This document shows positions 14,109-25,881 of a DNA stretch of 64,000 bases, piece by piece; the first letter of the stretch is position 1; each line of letters begins with the position of its first letter. The position numbers and the translations under genes were made by a program. The DNA lies in contig CAJNOI010000041.1 of the NCBI GenBank assembly GCA_905250115.1, positions 17,496 to 81,495 of the forward strand, written 5' to 3'. The stretch comes from Adineta steineri (Eukaryota > Rotifera > Eurotatoria > Adinetida > Adinetidae). The notes below the pieces were generated by a model. That model had not been told where the DNA came from. It worked only from the letters and a program-made list of their open reading frames with translations, and did not search any database.

Positions 14109-15112
14109 TCACAATGGTACTTCTTCGAATAAAGAAAATGGTTTTCGACGATATTCAAGAATTGATTCAAGCACCCAATCAGATGATACAAAATGTATTC
14201 CTAATGAACGACATTGATCATAATTATTACGTCTTTCAGAAACATATAACATATCACATAGAACAATAATTTGATATTTATCAAGTAAACGTTGTGTTAC
14301 ACATGTTATTATTTGACCACCACATGTTGTTATTAAATCTTCTAAACGTTCATTTGTCATTTGTATATCAGAATTTTCTGTACATTTTATCATAAAACAA
14401 ATATTTTGAAAAAGTGAATGACGTTTTGATATTAAACGTGAACGATGCGGACCACCATGTGGATGAACATCCGTATCATCACCTTCAATTTCATAAGGTG
14501 ATTCATCCATAAGTCGATCACATTTAACAGAATCTTGAATCCAACGGTATGATACACAATAGCAATGATGTGCAATAGCTTCAATTAATTTCATTGATAA
14601 TGGTGAACGTAATGGATTATGTTCATCATTTGTTATTAAATGTGTTGTTCGAGAATCAATGGATGTTGTTTGACAAGCTGATGGAAATTTTTCTAAGAAT
14701 TTATCAACAAATTCCTAAAAGAATAAATGTAAAATTCGTTTTTTGTTTTAAATAAATAAATAGAAAATCATACTATTTGATAAGCTTCAAGACATGTAAC
14801 AGCAATAACAATTGGCCGGTTAGGATCAGTCTAAATAATTTAAAATAATGCATTTGTACATCACAATAAAAAATGAGTACATACGCGAAACAGAATTGGC
14901 ACATCATCGGTATCCATTTCAGCGATTGTAATTGTTGCTGGTGTAATAACATTTCTTAGACTTGATTCATCGGTTAATGTAGAATTTTCTTTTGATAAAG
15001 AAAATTCATCATTTGATTTATTAGAAATAGATTTTTTTTGACCGGAATTATTGTTTATTTCATTTAAAGCTGCTAAGATTTGTTGTTCAGGATGAGCAAG
15101 TCTTTTATGTTT
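14109..15112 (-). CDS. BRCA1-like tandem-BRCT protein, C-terminal part (5' exons missing)
   Basis: Exons 14885-15112, 14774-14830 and 14109-14714 (minus) are in frame and end in TGA at 14109. They give about 296 C-terminal residues. The first BRCT is marked by THLITNDE and the WVxxS-like YCVSYRWIQDSVK. The linker reads LMDESPYEIEGDD, then GPHRSR. The second BRCT contains CGGQII and SSDWVLESILEYRRK. The order and linker fit the BRCA1 phosphopeptide-binding tandem BRCT (compare LNEHDFEVRGD and GPKRAR in vertebrates) better than BARD1. The first exon shown is low complexity and acidic. Upstream exons must lie in or beyond the 100-N gap, or are absent. By family, the role would be in DNA double-strand-break signalling in the nucleus. 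Confidence 0.75.
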
Positions 15113-15283
15113 CTAAGAAAAAAAAAAAAGATTTTTTATTATAATTCCATTAGAGTATAGCTTGAATCAGTCAGGGTTTTATCAATATAAATAATCGAAT
15201 TATCTCGTTAATGATTTATATCTGTTGTTTAATTATTACAACAACATAAGATGTTTCTCTCTCATTTTTCTTAACAAACAACA

Positions 15284-15383
15284 NNNNNNNNNNNNNNNNN
15301 NNNNNNNNNNNNNNNNNNNNNNNNNNNNNNNNNNNNNNNNNNNNNNNNNNNNNNNNNNNNNNNNNNNNNNNNNNNNNNNNNNN
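15284..15383. other. Assembly gap (100 N)
   Basis: Exactly 100 N, a conventional placeholder, so true length and linkage across it are uncertain. It interrupts the region where the 5' exons of the BRCT gene should lie. Confidence 0.99.
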
Positions 15384-15465
15384 TCCTTGTTGACACAGCA
15401 GAGAAGAAAAAAGTTCGTTGTAAAAAGGTGAATTATATTCTTGCGTTATCTCTCTTAATCCACAC

Positions 15466-15639
15466 CTACACCCATACCCTCAAGATATAAGCTTCATATG
15501 CTTTTTCAGGTGATGAAACAACCTAATATCGTTCAACTGAACTTGACCAATGATGAGCTGTAAGCCAATTGATACCATCATAAATTAGAATAACATGATG
15601 ACCAGCTTGATGAAATCTACGGCATACTGTTATAGCTAG
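15466..15639 (-). pseudogene. ATP-grasp-type enzyme fragment with in-frame stop
   Basis: On the minus strand from 15639, one frame reads LAITVCRRFHQAGHHVILI, then YDGINWLTAHHWSSSVERY, a TAG at 15523-15525, and continues in the same frame with VVSSPEKAYEAYI before another stop at 15466. The pattern of helix, F-H-x-A-G-H-x-V-I, strand, a short loop, S-x-x-V-x-x-Y and then a Pro-containing segment is that of the N-terminal (pre-ATP) Rossmann domain of ATP-grasp ligases. Coding resemblance on both sides of the stop suggests a decayed or fragmentary gene rather than a real terminus. The catalytic ATP-grasp part would lie toward the assembly gap and is not visible. An alternative is a single divergent exon of a live gene. 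Confidence 0.45.
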
Positions 15640-16171
15640 TTATTTAATAACAATCTTGAAATTCGACAAGAAATATCGTATATGTAATCTAAACATGAGT
15701 ATTTTATTCATATCACTTTGAAGATAGTATTTCCTTAATGAATACAATTGCGAATTATAAATAGGTAACAAAAATTTTCTTTTCTATTCTTTTCTATATA
15801 TTACATATGCGTGTATTTTTTACGCCATCTATATGCTTTTCTACTCCTATAATGCGATTCGATGTTACTCTGCTGTAATATAAATGTTCAGTATTGATTT
15901 GTATGGATGACAACGTATTTCATGACGTAGATATACACGTACGTCAATCATACCAAAATCATATAACCATGACTTATGATACTAATCAATGTCTAATTGA
16001 GCGAATAAGAAAGAACATGTGTATATCTTGCAGTTAAAACTTTGACAATAATTTGACAAATCAAATCCGGTTTAAAAAAACATAAAGCACTTCGTTTCTC
16101 TTATTGAAGGACAAGGTTCTTTTCGTCATTAAATAACGAACACTTTGCATCGCTTATAAAAAAAAATCGAT

Positions 16172-17906
16172 ATGCGTTGTTCATTCCAATTTTTACTACG
16201 TCGTTTATTGCATTCACATTTAGTCGAAGTTATTCTATGTTTACAGGTAAGATCTATGCTTCTCATGAAGAATATTTATTTCAACTAAAACAAAAAGAAT
16301 CTCGTTTCCTCTCTAGACATTCTATTATTGTTTGGCTGCATCTATTGCTCAATATATTTATAATTATTATCTTACATCATACATTCCAACAACAGGTAGT
16401 CTACCTCATACAACTTCACTACCAAAACAGAATGATTTTGGTCAATGTAAAGATCAATCTAGTTCAGCACCATCTCAGCAATGGGCTCAAGAACAATCTT
16501 CAAATCTATTTTTCTATCAAACAGTAGCAGCAAGTATACCTACTATTGTTATGACATATATATTAGGATTATATACACATGAACTTGGTAGAAAATTTGT
16601 TCTTATTTTAACTATGTTCGGTAATGTTTTTCAATATTTGATTTGGTTATTAATTATTTACTATCGAGTAAGTTTAAAATTAAGAATAAAAGTTCGAGAT
16701 TATTCTCTATCTATGAATAGTTACCCGATTATTGGTGGTATATAGCTGCATTTACATCAAGTTTAGTTGGTGGTGGTAATGTTTCAAGTTTTATTCTTAA
16801 TTTAATCATTACTGATAGTACAGAAGAATCAGAAAGAACATCAAAATTTCTTCGTATTGGTGCTCTATGTACAGCTGTTGGTGCTCTAGCTTCATTTCTT
16901 ATTGGATTTTGGATTGAATATCGTGGCTATCTTGAACTTTATTGGACAGCATTATTTGTTCAATTATTAACAATAGTAATTGTCTATCGTTATATGAAAT
17001 CACACACATTTGTACCTGTCATATCACAAAATTCATCTAATCATAATAAAACTACAAATATAAATAGTAAATGTAATCAATTAATAGAAATATGTACAGT
17101 GTTTTCACCAAGACATACATATCGTTCACGAAAACGCTCACTTAGTTTAATTATTACACTTATAGCATTTACTTTTCATTGTCTAGCATCATTAGCATTT
17201 GGTGTTCCATTTCTATGGTTCCAATTGAATTATCCATTTTGTTGGTCAGGTAAATATAATATTACGAATAAAATGTGATAAAAAAACTTCTTGATTTTTT
17301 TCTCTAGCTAAAGACATTGGGTATTATAATACAATATCATCTATTGTTTGGTGTATTGGTGGTATTATTGGAATGAAAGTTTTGACTTCAATACGTTATA
17401 GTGATGCTACTATCTGTTGTATATCACATATATTTTTTATTTTATCAGCTTTATGGACATCTCAAGCATATTATACTTGGCAATTATATGCAGGTTTATT
17501 AATATCACCATTTACAACATATCAAGGTTCATTAACATATTCGATTATATCAAAATGGTTAGAACCAAATGAAATCAATAATGCTTTTACATTTGTAACT
17601 GAAATCAATACAATTTTAAATGTATTTGGAAATTCATTTTTCAATTATTTATATTCGATTACAGTTAGTTATTCAAGAAATTTTACATTATTATTAGCAG
17701 CTGGACTTGGAATTATTCCATTTATTCTTAATTGTATCTTATATTTCGTAACTAAAAACATTCCTGATGAAAGTGATGATCGTGTTACAGAATGTAAACC
17801 AATATTGATACCAGATCATTTACCAATAAGAGTACCGGTAGGTACTGAAACGATTCTCTTACCAGCAAGTACTGTGAGAAAAATAATAAAAACTCAACAG
17901 ATCTGA
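16172..17906 (+). CDS. SLC46-like major facilitator transporter
   Basis: Exons 16172-16246, 16317-16667, 16721-17249 and 17308-17906 close in frame to 517 aa. About 12 hydrophobic segments can be traced. The MFS loop 2-3 signature is recognisable as GLYTHELGRKFVLIL. TM4-5 reads SSLVGGGNVSSFILNLIITD and the following loop ESERTSKFLRIGAL. Both are typical of the SLC46 family (proton-coupled folate transporter and relatives), in which this GGG region and the D-x-T-x-x-x-x-R loop are conserved. The first exon is a short basic cytosolic segment. The substrate is not predictable: SLC46 members carry folates, heme-like or muropeptide compounds. It is a plasma or endolysosomal membrane protein. Confidence 0.85.
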
Positions 17907-18200
17907 AAAATATTTTTATTTTTTTGATTTCAATTTATTCTTTGATCAAAATTAGTTATTTTTATTTTGTTTGCTTTTAATGTACAAAACCTATAGTCAA
18001 AACGAATAAGAATTTGTTAAATAAATAATATACTTATGAAGGATGATTACTGATTTGTTGTTAAAATACATTACGTAATAGACAATTACGAAGATAATCT
18101 TTTTTCAAAACTACATGTATTAATAAATTAAAAAACTAAAGTTTTTATTAACACTCTTTATCTTAATTTTACTAAAAATCAAAAACAAAAGAAAATGAAC

Positions 18201-19373
18201 CTATGATGAATTTAAATCATCTCGCGAATAATAAAGAACAAGTTCAAACACAAGCGCACTTATAGCTGATAATGGTCCTCGAGACATTAATTTTGGTAGA
18301 ACACCTCTCAATAATCCATGCATACCTTCTTCACGCCATAAACATTTAAGACCGTGAAACATATTATTATATAGAGTTGTTGATGATGTTGTACCTAATG
18401 TATTAATATTTTGTGTTTGAATACGTGTTTTAACTACATCTAATGGATTAATACAAGCTGATGTAATTGTTCCAGCAACAAAACCAGCTGCAAATTGTGG
18501 AAGACGATGAACATGACCTGCTTTTTCATCCGATGATTTCGACCATGTAATATAAGGTAGTATTGATGGACGATAAAGAAAAAGTTTTACATTTTCATAA
18601 GCCATCCACCATATAGATGAAGCAAGTGCACTAACAATAAATGTTGCACCAAGTCCACGATAATAACCTTTAATACCTTCGTTAACATAAATTTTACGTA
18701 TAGCATCTAAAGATGATTTATATGGACTATTGGCAACTTGTAAACGTTGCACAATAACATCACTAGGTACATAAAAAAGTATACTAACAGCATCAGCTAA
18801 AAATATTCAAAAAACAACAACATGATTAATAAAAAAAACGTTTATAAGAGTATTTGAATTACCAAGGGCGCCAGCAATAAATGGTGCATAAAATCTTGTA
18901 GACATATTTGTTGCTGCATTGAGTTGATCTCTAGTAGAAATATAAACACCTAGATAAAGTCCATAAGCTGGCAAACTAGCGATATTTGAAAACCAAAAAC
19001 CACGATATAACGGTGAAGCTTTTGTACCACTACTTGATTTTGTTAAACTACTGCGTATATGATATCGAAATGATTGCAAAAGTGTTAAATTACGTCGATC
19101 ACTTTGTTCACGAGTTTTTATAACAAATAACCTATTTAAAATATTTAGTATAATTAATTAAGCTAATAATAATTATGAATTAAAATATAATACGTACGGA
19201 TAGAAAACAGCATTTTCAAGAGTTGATGAAACAGCGATTAAAGCACCGAATTTAAATAAATTAACATCTGACCATTTTGTTGTATGTGGATCAAATGTTT
19301 CTTTTGTATTTTTCACTGTTTCTGAAATTGGTGTCTGATTATTAGTTTCGGAATTGACAGCACTAACAACCAT
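18201..19373 (-). CDS. Mitochondrial carrier family protein (SLC25, SLC25A44-like)
   Basis: Exons 19198-19373, 18863-19131 and 18201-18796 (minus) give 346 aa. Three carrier repeats are visible. The signatures are degenerate FYPLFVIKTR (repeat 1), YVPSDVIVQRLQ (repeat 2) and canonical NPLDVVKTRIQTQ (repeat 3). Downstream matrix-helix motifs are YRGFW, GIKGYYRGLGATF and GMHGLLRGVLPKL. The family moves metabolites across the mitochondrial inner membrane. The N-terminal layout (a W-x-D-x-x-L/F-x-K-F-x-x-x-G segment before repeat 1) suggests the SLC25A44 branch, reported as a branched-chain amino-acid carrier, but SLC25A39/40-type relatives are not excluded. In the first signature Asp is replaced by Ile, as in several members of this branch. 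Confidence 0.85.
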
Positions 19374-20591
19374 GGCATGATATTTTTAACTATTTAACAA
19401 TATATTTTCAGCCTATTGTACATTATACTATAGAATCAATGTAATACGCATCGAACCGCGTCACCTAATCAAAACAGAATAGAAATTCAATTGGCTTAAC
19501 GGTTTCTCCAATAGGCATAACAGTATATTTAGAACATCAATACAGAGGTATAGAATGGACAAACAATATAGATATGCCAGTCCTAGTAACAAGTTTAATC
19601 AAATGAAGATATAATAATATCAATATTAATATTTGAGAAAATATAAAATGAAAATTAATAAAATAAGACATATAATTACATAATAAACTGTAAATCAGCA
19701 TGTTCAAACGTAATGCTATTACACAGTTTTTTGTTAGTCATTTTTGAGGTAGGTAACTTTCTTGGCTAGAAAATTCGAAATACGATTTTTGAAAAGTTTA
19801 AAATTGCGTCTAGTAACTCGTTCAAAACTTGATGAGCGAAACGTCACGTTACGTAGACAAGTCGATATATACACATCTATTTAGTTTAAAAGCAAATGAT
19901 CAATATACATATTTCAAAATTGATTCTCTTTTGTTTGATACAGTATAGAAAAATAATTCTTTATAATTAATCAATAAATGATATATTGATCATTATTTTT
20001 TTTTGTTCATACATGTAATAGTCATAGATCATTTGTCTTTGTTATATCATGATAAGAACTCGTTGATCATAACTGAGCTCAATGAAAAGCATTAAAAATT
20101 GATGATCGCAATGTTGCACTAGTATATTAGAATGCAATTCCATTTCATTCCGTACTTTTTCAACACTGAAACCTGTTTGTATTGAACACATAATCAACAA
20201 TTTTTATATAGGTAAGAAATAAATCTTCTTTATCAACATTTAATGAGTCAGTAATTTCTATTATAAAAATTTGTGATAAGTTCCTCGAAATTATATCATA
20301 TAAAACATGTTAATAAATTGATAATTTTTTGAAAAAGAATGTTAGAATCATATGCACATATACCATAAAAATAAAACATTTTTTATACTGTATTACATAG
20401 TAGAAAAAAAGAACTAGAAGAATCACATGACGAAGGTGAAGTATTAAGAAAAAAATCAATATTTTCTATAGATAGTCATCATTGAAGAAAAAAATATAGA
20501 ATCTAATTCTTCATATCGATATAAACGAACGATGATTATATTTTACTTCGAAAATTTTCACAATATTTTCTATTTAATTTCAATACGAAGT
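19374..20591. other. Intergenic, no gene seen
   Basis: AT-rich sequence upstream of the carrier gene and downstream of the FNDC-like gene, both on the minus strand. It holds their 5' and 3' flanks. No exon, repeat or RNA was recognised. Confidence 0.4.
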
Positions 20592-21510
20592 TTATACAGG
20601 TGATTCTTGTATACCTCGTTTTTTAGTAGTTAAATCTTCCGTATGATTTGGTTGACGATTTGTAATATCATTTGCTGAATAGAATGTTGAATATTTTATT
20701 GAAGATAAATTATCCATACTTTTTCGATGTAAATTTCCTATACTTTTACGATGTAATTCAAGTAAACCGTCTTTAACATCAGTTGAAATACGATGTGGAT
20801 GAAGTAATTGTTCTTTATCGTTATGTTTATCGAAAGAATGTTTTGTCATTAGTGACATAGTCATGTCAAGTGAAGGTGGATGTCGTCGTTTTTTTGATGA
20901 TGGTGATATTGATAATGATACAGTTTCAATTGCTTCACCATGTCTATATCCATTCATTATAAGTCTGCCAATAGGTGGTGTTATACCACCTGTTGATGAA
21001 ACACATGATTTTGAACGAATAGCTGCATCACTCGTACGACTAGAAAGAACAGTTTGATTTAAATTCACCGAGTTTTTTGCAGGAGAATAATATGGTATAT
21101 CACGATAACGAATTCGTAATAATTGTGAATGACGAATAAAAACAAGTATTGAAGCACACCATATTAATAAAACGCATATTACAAGGATTATTTCATGTGT
21201 TCGAAGTGGTTCAGGTTGATCATCTATGAGAAAAAAGAAAGAAAGAAAGATTTTTGTTAGTTTTTCTATTAGTGCCATTGAATTTTAATTATAGTATGTG
21301 TTTTTAAACATGATGATTAAAAATTAATAGTAGAAAAATATATCTTTGTTTAGTTTGTTTTTAATATTTAATAAAAATAAACAATTTACCATCATCATTA
21401 TTTTCGACTGTAGAAATACCAATAGTATCATTTTGATTTGGAATTTGCCGAATCCGCACATAGAATTGTTGTGCTGAGTTTAAGAGAGAAACTAGACCTT
21501 GAGATTCAGT
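20592..21510 (-). CDS. FNDC4/5 (irisin precursor)-like membrane protein, 3' exons only
   Basis: Two phase-linked exons (minus): 21390-21510 and 20592-21223, stop at 20592. The first encodes the last strands of an FN3-like domain (NSAQQFYVRIRQIPNQ), then an acidic linker. The second begins with LRTHEIILVICVLLIWCAS, followed by a basic stop-transfer segment. This matches the FNDC4/FNDC5 layout, in which an LRTGEVLIIVVVLFMW-type segment follows a single FN3 domain. The cytoplasmic tail, about 165 aa, is much longer than in vertebrate FNDC5 and rich in Ser, Arg and His, with a repeated HRKS(I/M) motif that could be phosphorylated. The start codon, signal peptide and most of the FN3 domain were not found, so upstream exons must lie beyond a long intron. 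Confidence 0.6.
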
Positions 21511-24500
21511 CTAATAAAAAGAAAAAAAATATATATTAAATTTTACATTATAAAATATAGACATATTATTAACCTTTCCCAATTGATCGTGATGCATGAA
21601 TTTTAACTAAGTAAAATATGTTTCACATCAATCGATCAATAATCTAGAACATAAAAACAACAGTAGTCACTTGTGTAAAGAGAGACAATTTTTTCATGCG
21701 AATCTGAGCACTTACACATTTCTCGGATGGTTGCAACCTTAGGAATGTATATGTAAATGCATTTTCTTATTCTTATTTTTCTTGCTCTATCTCTTCTTTT
21801 TCTTTCACTAACATTTCGAAGAAAAAAGAACTATTTACAAGACATAAATAAATGCAGAAGAATTTTTTCTGATTACTCTGACAATATCTACACATTCAAT
21901 AAACCTAAATAATACTTTACCTATATATTACATACTTCTCACTGCAGAACTTGTCGTATGATTTTAAAAAGGAAATTACAAGAAAAAACTAGGCATTGAC
22001 TTTAATATTCATAGTGCTCTTATCTTTAAAAATGGAAGAAAAAAAACTCATTATTTTAGCATTCTATGCATTCCTATAAATGTATTGACGAGTAACATAT
22101 TATTGAGAGTGAAAACTTTGTCATTTGTAGTACTTTGTTTTAATCAAAAAGAATGATTAACTACTGACTACGAATAGTCTCAAAACATATACGACATGTT
22201 ACTAGAAAGATATTTTCCCCATATATGACATTGAGTATAAAAAGAAAGAAGAAATATGATATAAACTCATTTTTATTTGCATTATATGATAAAATAAAAA
22301 CAAAATTATCATTTTGCTAAGAAAATCTAGAATCTTGTCTGCATATTGACATGAAAATTTTTGTTTTTATTCATTAAAAATACAATTTTACTTAACTTTA
22401 TACTATATTTATATAATATGACAGAACTGGATATACTTAGTCAGATTATTATATAGTTAAATATAGTAGAAAAAAAACCGACGGCGAATCTATAAAATAT
22501 TAAATGAACAGATAAGTATTAGAAATTATATTTGTACTTATAAATAGAATATATTGTGAACGGAGGTCAAATCAATATAGTTTCATTTGTGTGTTAATAT
22601 TCAATCAACGTGAAAAAATCCAACAAGTCAAAAAAAAGACAATAGAATTCTTGAGTTCTCTACAAGGAATTTACTTTAGAAAATACATAGACACAATAAA
22701 TAAAAAATATTCCTTATATAGACAATTTACTGTTCTCATGAGAATGTATTTCATTTTTAGCTTCACTGTAATACACTAATTATGATAATTGAGTTCATAC
22801 AATTATCGTTGTAAATGAAATATAAACATGAAATTTTTTACTAAATAAATAAAAAAACACACAGAATTTTCTTTCGTTATTGGAAAATTAAATATAGAAT
22901 ATCAAAAAAATTGGTTATTTTAGTCTCGTATCTTTAATTAAAAATAGTAAGATGAGATGTATATCATATTACACGAATATAAACCGTATGATATTGTATG
23001 TTAAGATGATTAGTAGTGGACATGTTCTTTTTTCTACAAATAACTACCTTGTTTTAATCTTTACATTAGAATATAACTAAACATATTAGTTAATGAACTG
23101 TAGATTAAATATTGATTCAACTTTAATGATATTGTATTAAAAGACCAAGTTAAATAAAGCAATACGAGCACGTTTGTAAATAATTAATATCTTTCTTCGT
23201 TTCTGAAATAGTCAAAAAATCATGTCTAAGAAAAGTCAACATATATATAGTTTTTTAAGATATAAAACTAAGCGACATCTCCAATAGAATGTATTCCGTT
23301 GGTGGATTATAATAAAAATCAAATAATTTAATAATAAAAAAAAAGAGATAGATCGATCGCATCATCCAATTCGATCGACTAATTTTCTTCATTCAATATC
23401 TCATTTTACATAGATATATATCGTATATTGTCATTCAATCAATTTTTGTTATTTGATTAAAGTATGTTTTCAAAAAATAAAAATAATATTTAGAATATGC
23501 ACATAATAAATCGAGATTTCTATTAGTTTGATATCAAACGAAAGAAAAATTATTCCTTTAGTGTATGTAGGTGGTATGTGATAGATGAATTTGAATATAA
23601 TTGACACGATGTAACCTTTTCTTTTCAATATATTCTTAAAATAGTTTTTGACGAATCAATCATAAAATCATTTTTTTCTTCTTTAAGTACTCTGGAAAAA
23701 ATTTCATGCATACCTCTTAATTCATATTTAATATACGAACCTAAAACATAGTAATCGAATAAATGATTCATTTGTTTATTTTTGTGTATGTGATGAGATA
23801 CGTAAGAAGACGAGTTTATGCTATCGATTAAGACCTTACATGTCCAGTGTTAATTGAAAAGGAAATTCTGTCGGATATTAGATACTTCCAAATGATTGTT
23901 ATGTACAACAGTTTGATGTATCACTGAGAGAAAAGAAAAAGAACAGTTTTAACTCTATTGCGTTTTTTGTTTTCTAGAAATATATATATATATATGTATT
24001 TTTCATGCTATATTAATTATGGTTATATTTTTGGAAAGATTAATTTATTATGCAACTAATGTAATCATAATTTTAATATTGAATATAAAACATTAGAATT
24101 GATTTGCGTGTTTTTCTTGTAAGTCATGCATAACCTTGATATATAATTTTTTGTTTCCAATTTAATCATAATCAATGTACGTATTAGCTATAAATATCTG
24201 AAAGAAGGTTTATAGAACATTTCTATGTATAGTTTATTTATTTCTTATTAAAATAGTTACTACCCAAAAAATATTTGATATATTCAATAGATATAAAAAT
24301 AGCTACTAATCATTCTTATCGCCTGTCATATCGATTCTTCAAATATTTTAGCATATAATATGAATCCTATGTAGTTTTATAATCATCAACTGATAGGAAA
24401 GACAAAATCAAAAAAAAGAAAATTGTGATGAAAAAAAATATTATTGTTATTACCAATCATATATATATATATAAATTAGGTGAGAGAAAAGTAATTGATT

Positions 24501-25059
24501 TTTATCATTTTCTAATGTCAGTTTTTTTTTCTTGGTGATTTTTTTTTTGCTAGATTATTATCAGTTTATGAAAGAGTAACGTGAGGATATGCTGTTTATT
24601 TTACTTAATTGCAATAAAAGAAAATAGATATGTATATATAGATAGACGCATGTGTGATTTGTTTAATGTATTGTTTAATTTTTTTCCACGCAGAACAAGG
24701 ACATGTTTTTTGCAAATGAAGGTAATTGTTATGAGCAAAATAACCTTGTACGTCTCTTTAATCAACGAAAAAACCGTTATGTATATACATATACGCTATC
24801 GATAGTAATGAGCTTTAGGCTGATGTACGTATATTTGTTATACCTTTACTTATTCTCTCTAAAAAGAAATGCCTGCGTAGTATGTTTATAACATACAAAC
24901 ATCGTCTTTACATTTACCTTCATCTGTACAGACTAATGCGTATACAACCATGTAAGCAATGTTTGCTCTATTGTCTTTTTTACTCGGAGTTATACATATT
25001 TGTCTCCTTCGTTTGATTATGTCTTTTGATAAAGGATTAAGGCTATTCTAATTTCAGAC
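21511..25059. other. 3.5-kb AT-rich region, possible long intron
   Basis: No convincing exon was seen on either strand. Missing N-terminal exons of the FNDC-like gene might be hidden here, but none could be recognised. Open frames at 22591-22779 and 24581-24891 have no family features. Confidence 0.4.
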
Positions 25060-25881
25060 ATGTCTCGATTAACTAAAACGACATCATCAAATAAAACAAC
25101 ATCACCAGCGACAATTACTAATAAAAGATCTCAATCATCTTCATCACTCATATCATTAATGAGATTGAAAAATCAAAGTCGTCGTTCTAACGCAAATTTA
25201 TCTGATAAAACTACATCGCCATTATCAACATATATTAGTGCATCTAAATATAATTCTGAACAACGTGCAAAAGCTCGTGATATTATATTAGGTATACAAC
25301 GTAAAAATATAAAATTAATTGCAATCGATTTTGATAATACATTTTTATCAATACATACAAGTGGTTATTATCAAGGAACAGTTGATAGTCTATTAGAACA
25401 TATTCGATCGACATTTCATTATTTTATTCAAGAAATTCTTGATTCATCAGCATTTGGTCAAACACTTCATGTTTGTATTGTATCATTTTCATCTCAAGAA
25501 CAACTTATACGAAAATTACTTCAATTAGCATTTAAAACTTCGTAAGTTTTTAAAATTCGAATAAGATTTATTTTTACGTAATTAATTTTTTTTGGTTATA
25601 GTAAAACAGATCGAATTATAATTCGTTGTAATACACCTGATTTTGTTGCACATATGAATGAAGATTTTCTTGGTAAAGAATATCATTTATCATCTGTTGT
25701 TACTGAATTATCTACACGACGAAATAAAACAATTAAACCAAATGAAATACTTTTATTAGATGATGATGTACACAATATATTAATTGCAGAAGAATTTGGT
25801 CATAGAGTACTTGAAATTCGTGATGAAATTAATTTAGACATTCTAAAAGATTTCGTTTATAATATGTTACCTGACAGTTAA
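25060..25881 (+). CDS. HAD-superfamily phosphatase-like protein
   Basis: Exons 25060-25541 and 25602-25881 give 253 aa. After a Ser/Thr/Lys-rich, probably disordered 70-residue N-terminus comes HAD motif I, IAIDFDNTFL (nucleophile Asp90 and general acid Asp92). Motif II is a strand ending VSFSS. Motif IV is ILLLDDDVHN, supplying the metal-binding acidic residues. The spacing fits a small cap-less HAD hydrolase; a Mg-dependent phosphatase role is inferred. It resembles protist and invertebrate HAD proteins of unknown substrate. A polypyrimidine acceptor (ATTTCAG) ends 2 nt before the ATG with no obvious donor upstream, suggesting a 5' UTR intron or a trans-splice site. Confidence 0.8.

Noticed and set aside
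13916..14269. Open frames on both strands at the 3' end of the BRCT gene
   Set aside because: They are shadows of, or trail from, the BRCT final exon and its 3' UTR.
15225..15431. ORF spanning the run of N
   Set aside because: Open only because N codons are not stops.
15466..15639. Reading the post-gap fragment as an ATP synthase alpha piece (IYD motif)
   Set aside because: The residues after IYD do not follow the DDLSKQAxAYR pattern, while the FHxAGHxVI to SxxVxxY layout fits the ATP-grasp N-domain better.
24581..24891. Overlapping 74-aa and 62-aa plus-strand frames
   Set aside because: Hydrophobic low-complexity translation of AT-rich DNA with no family signal.
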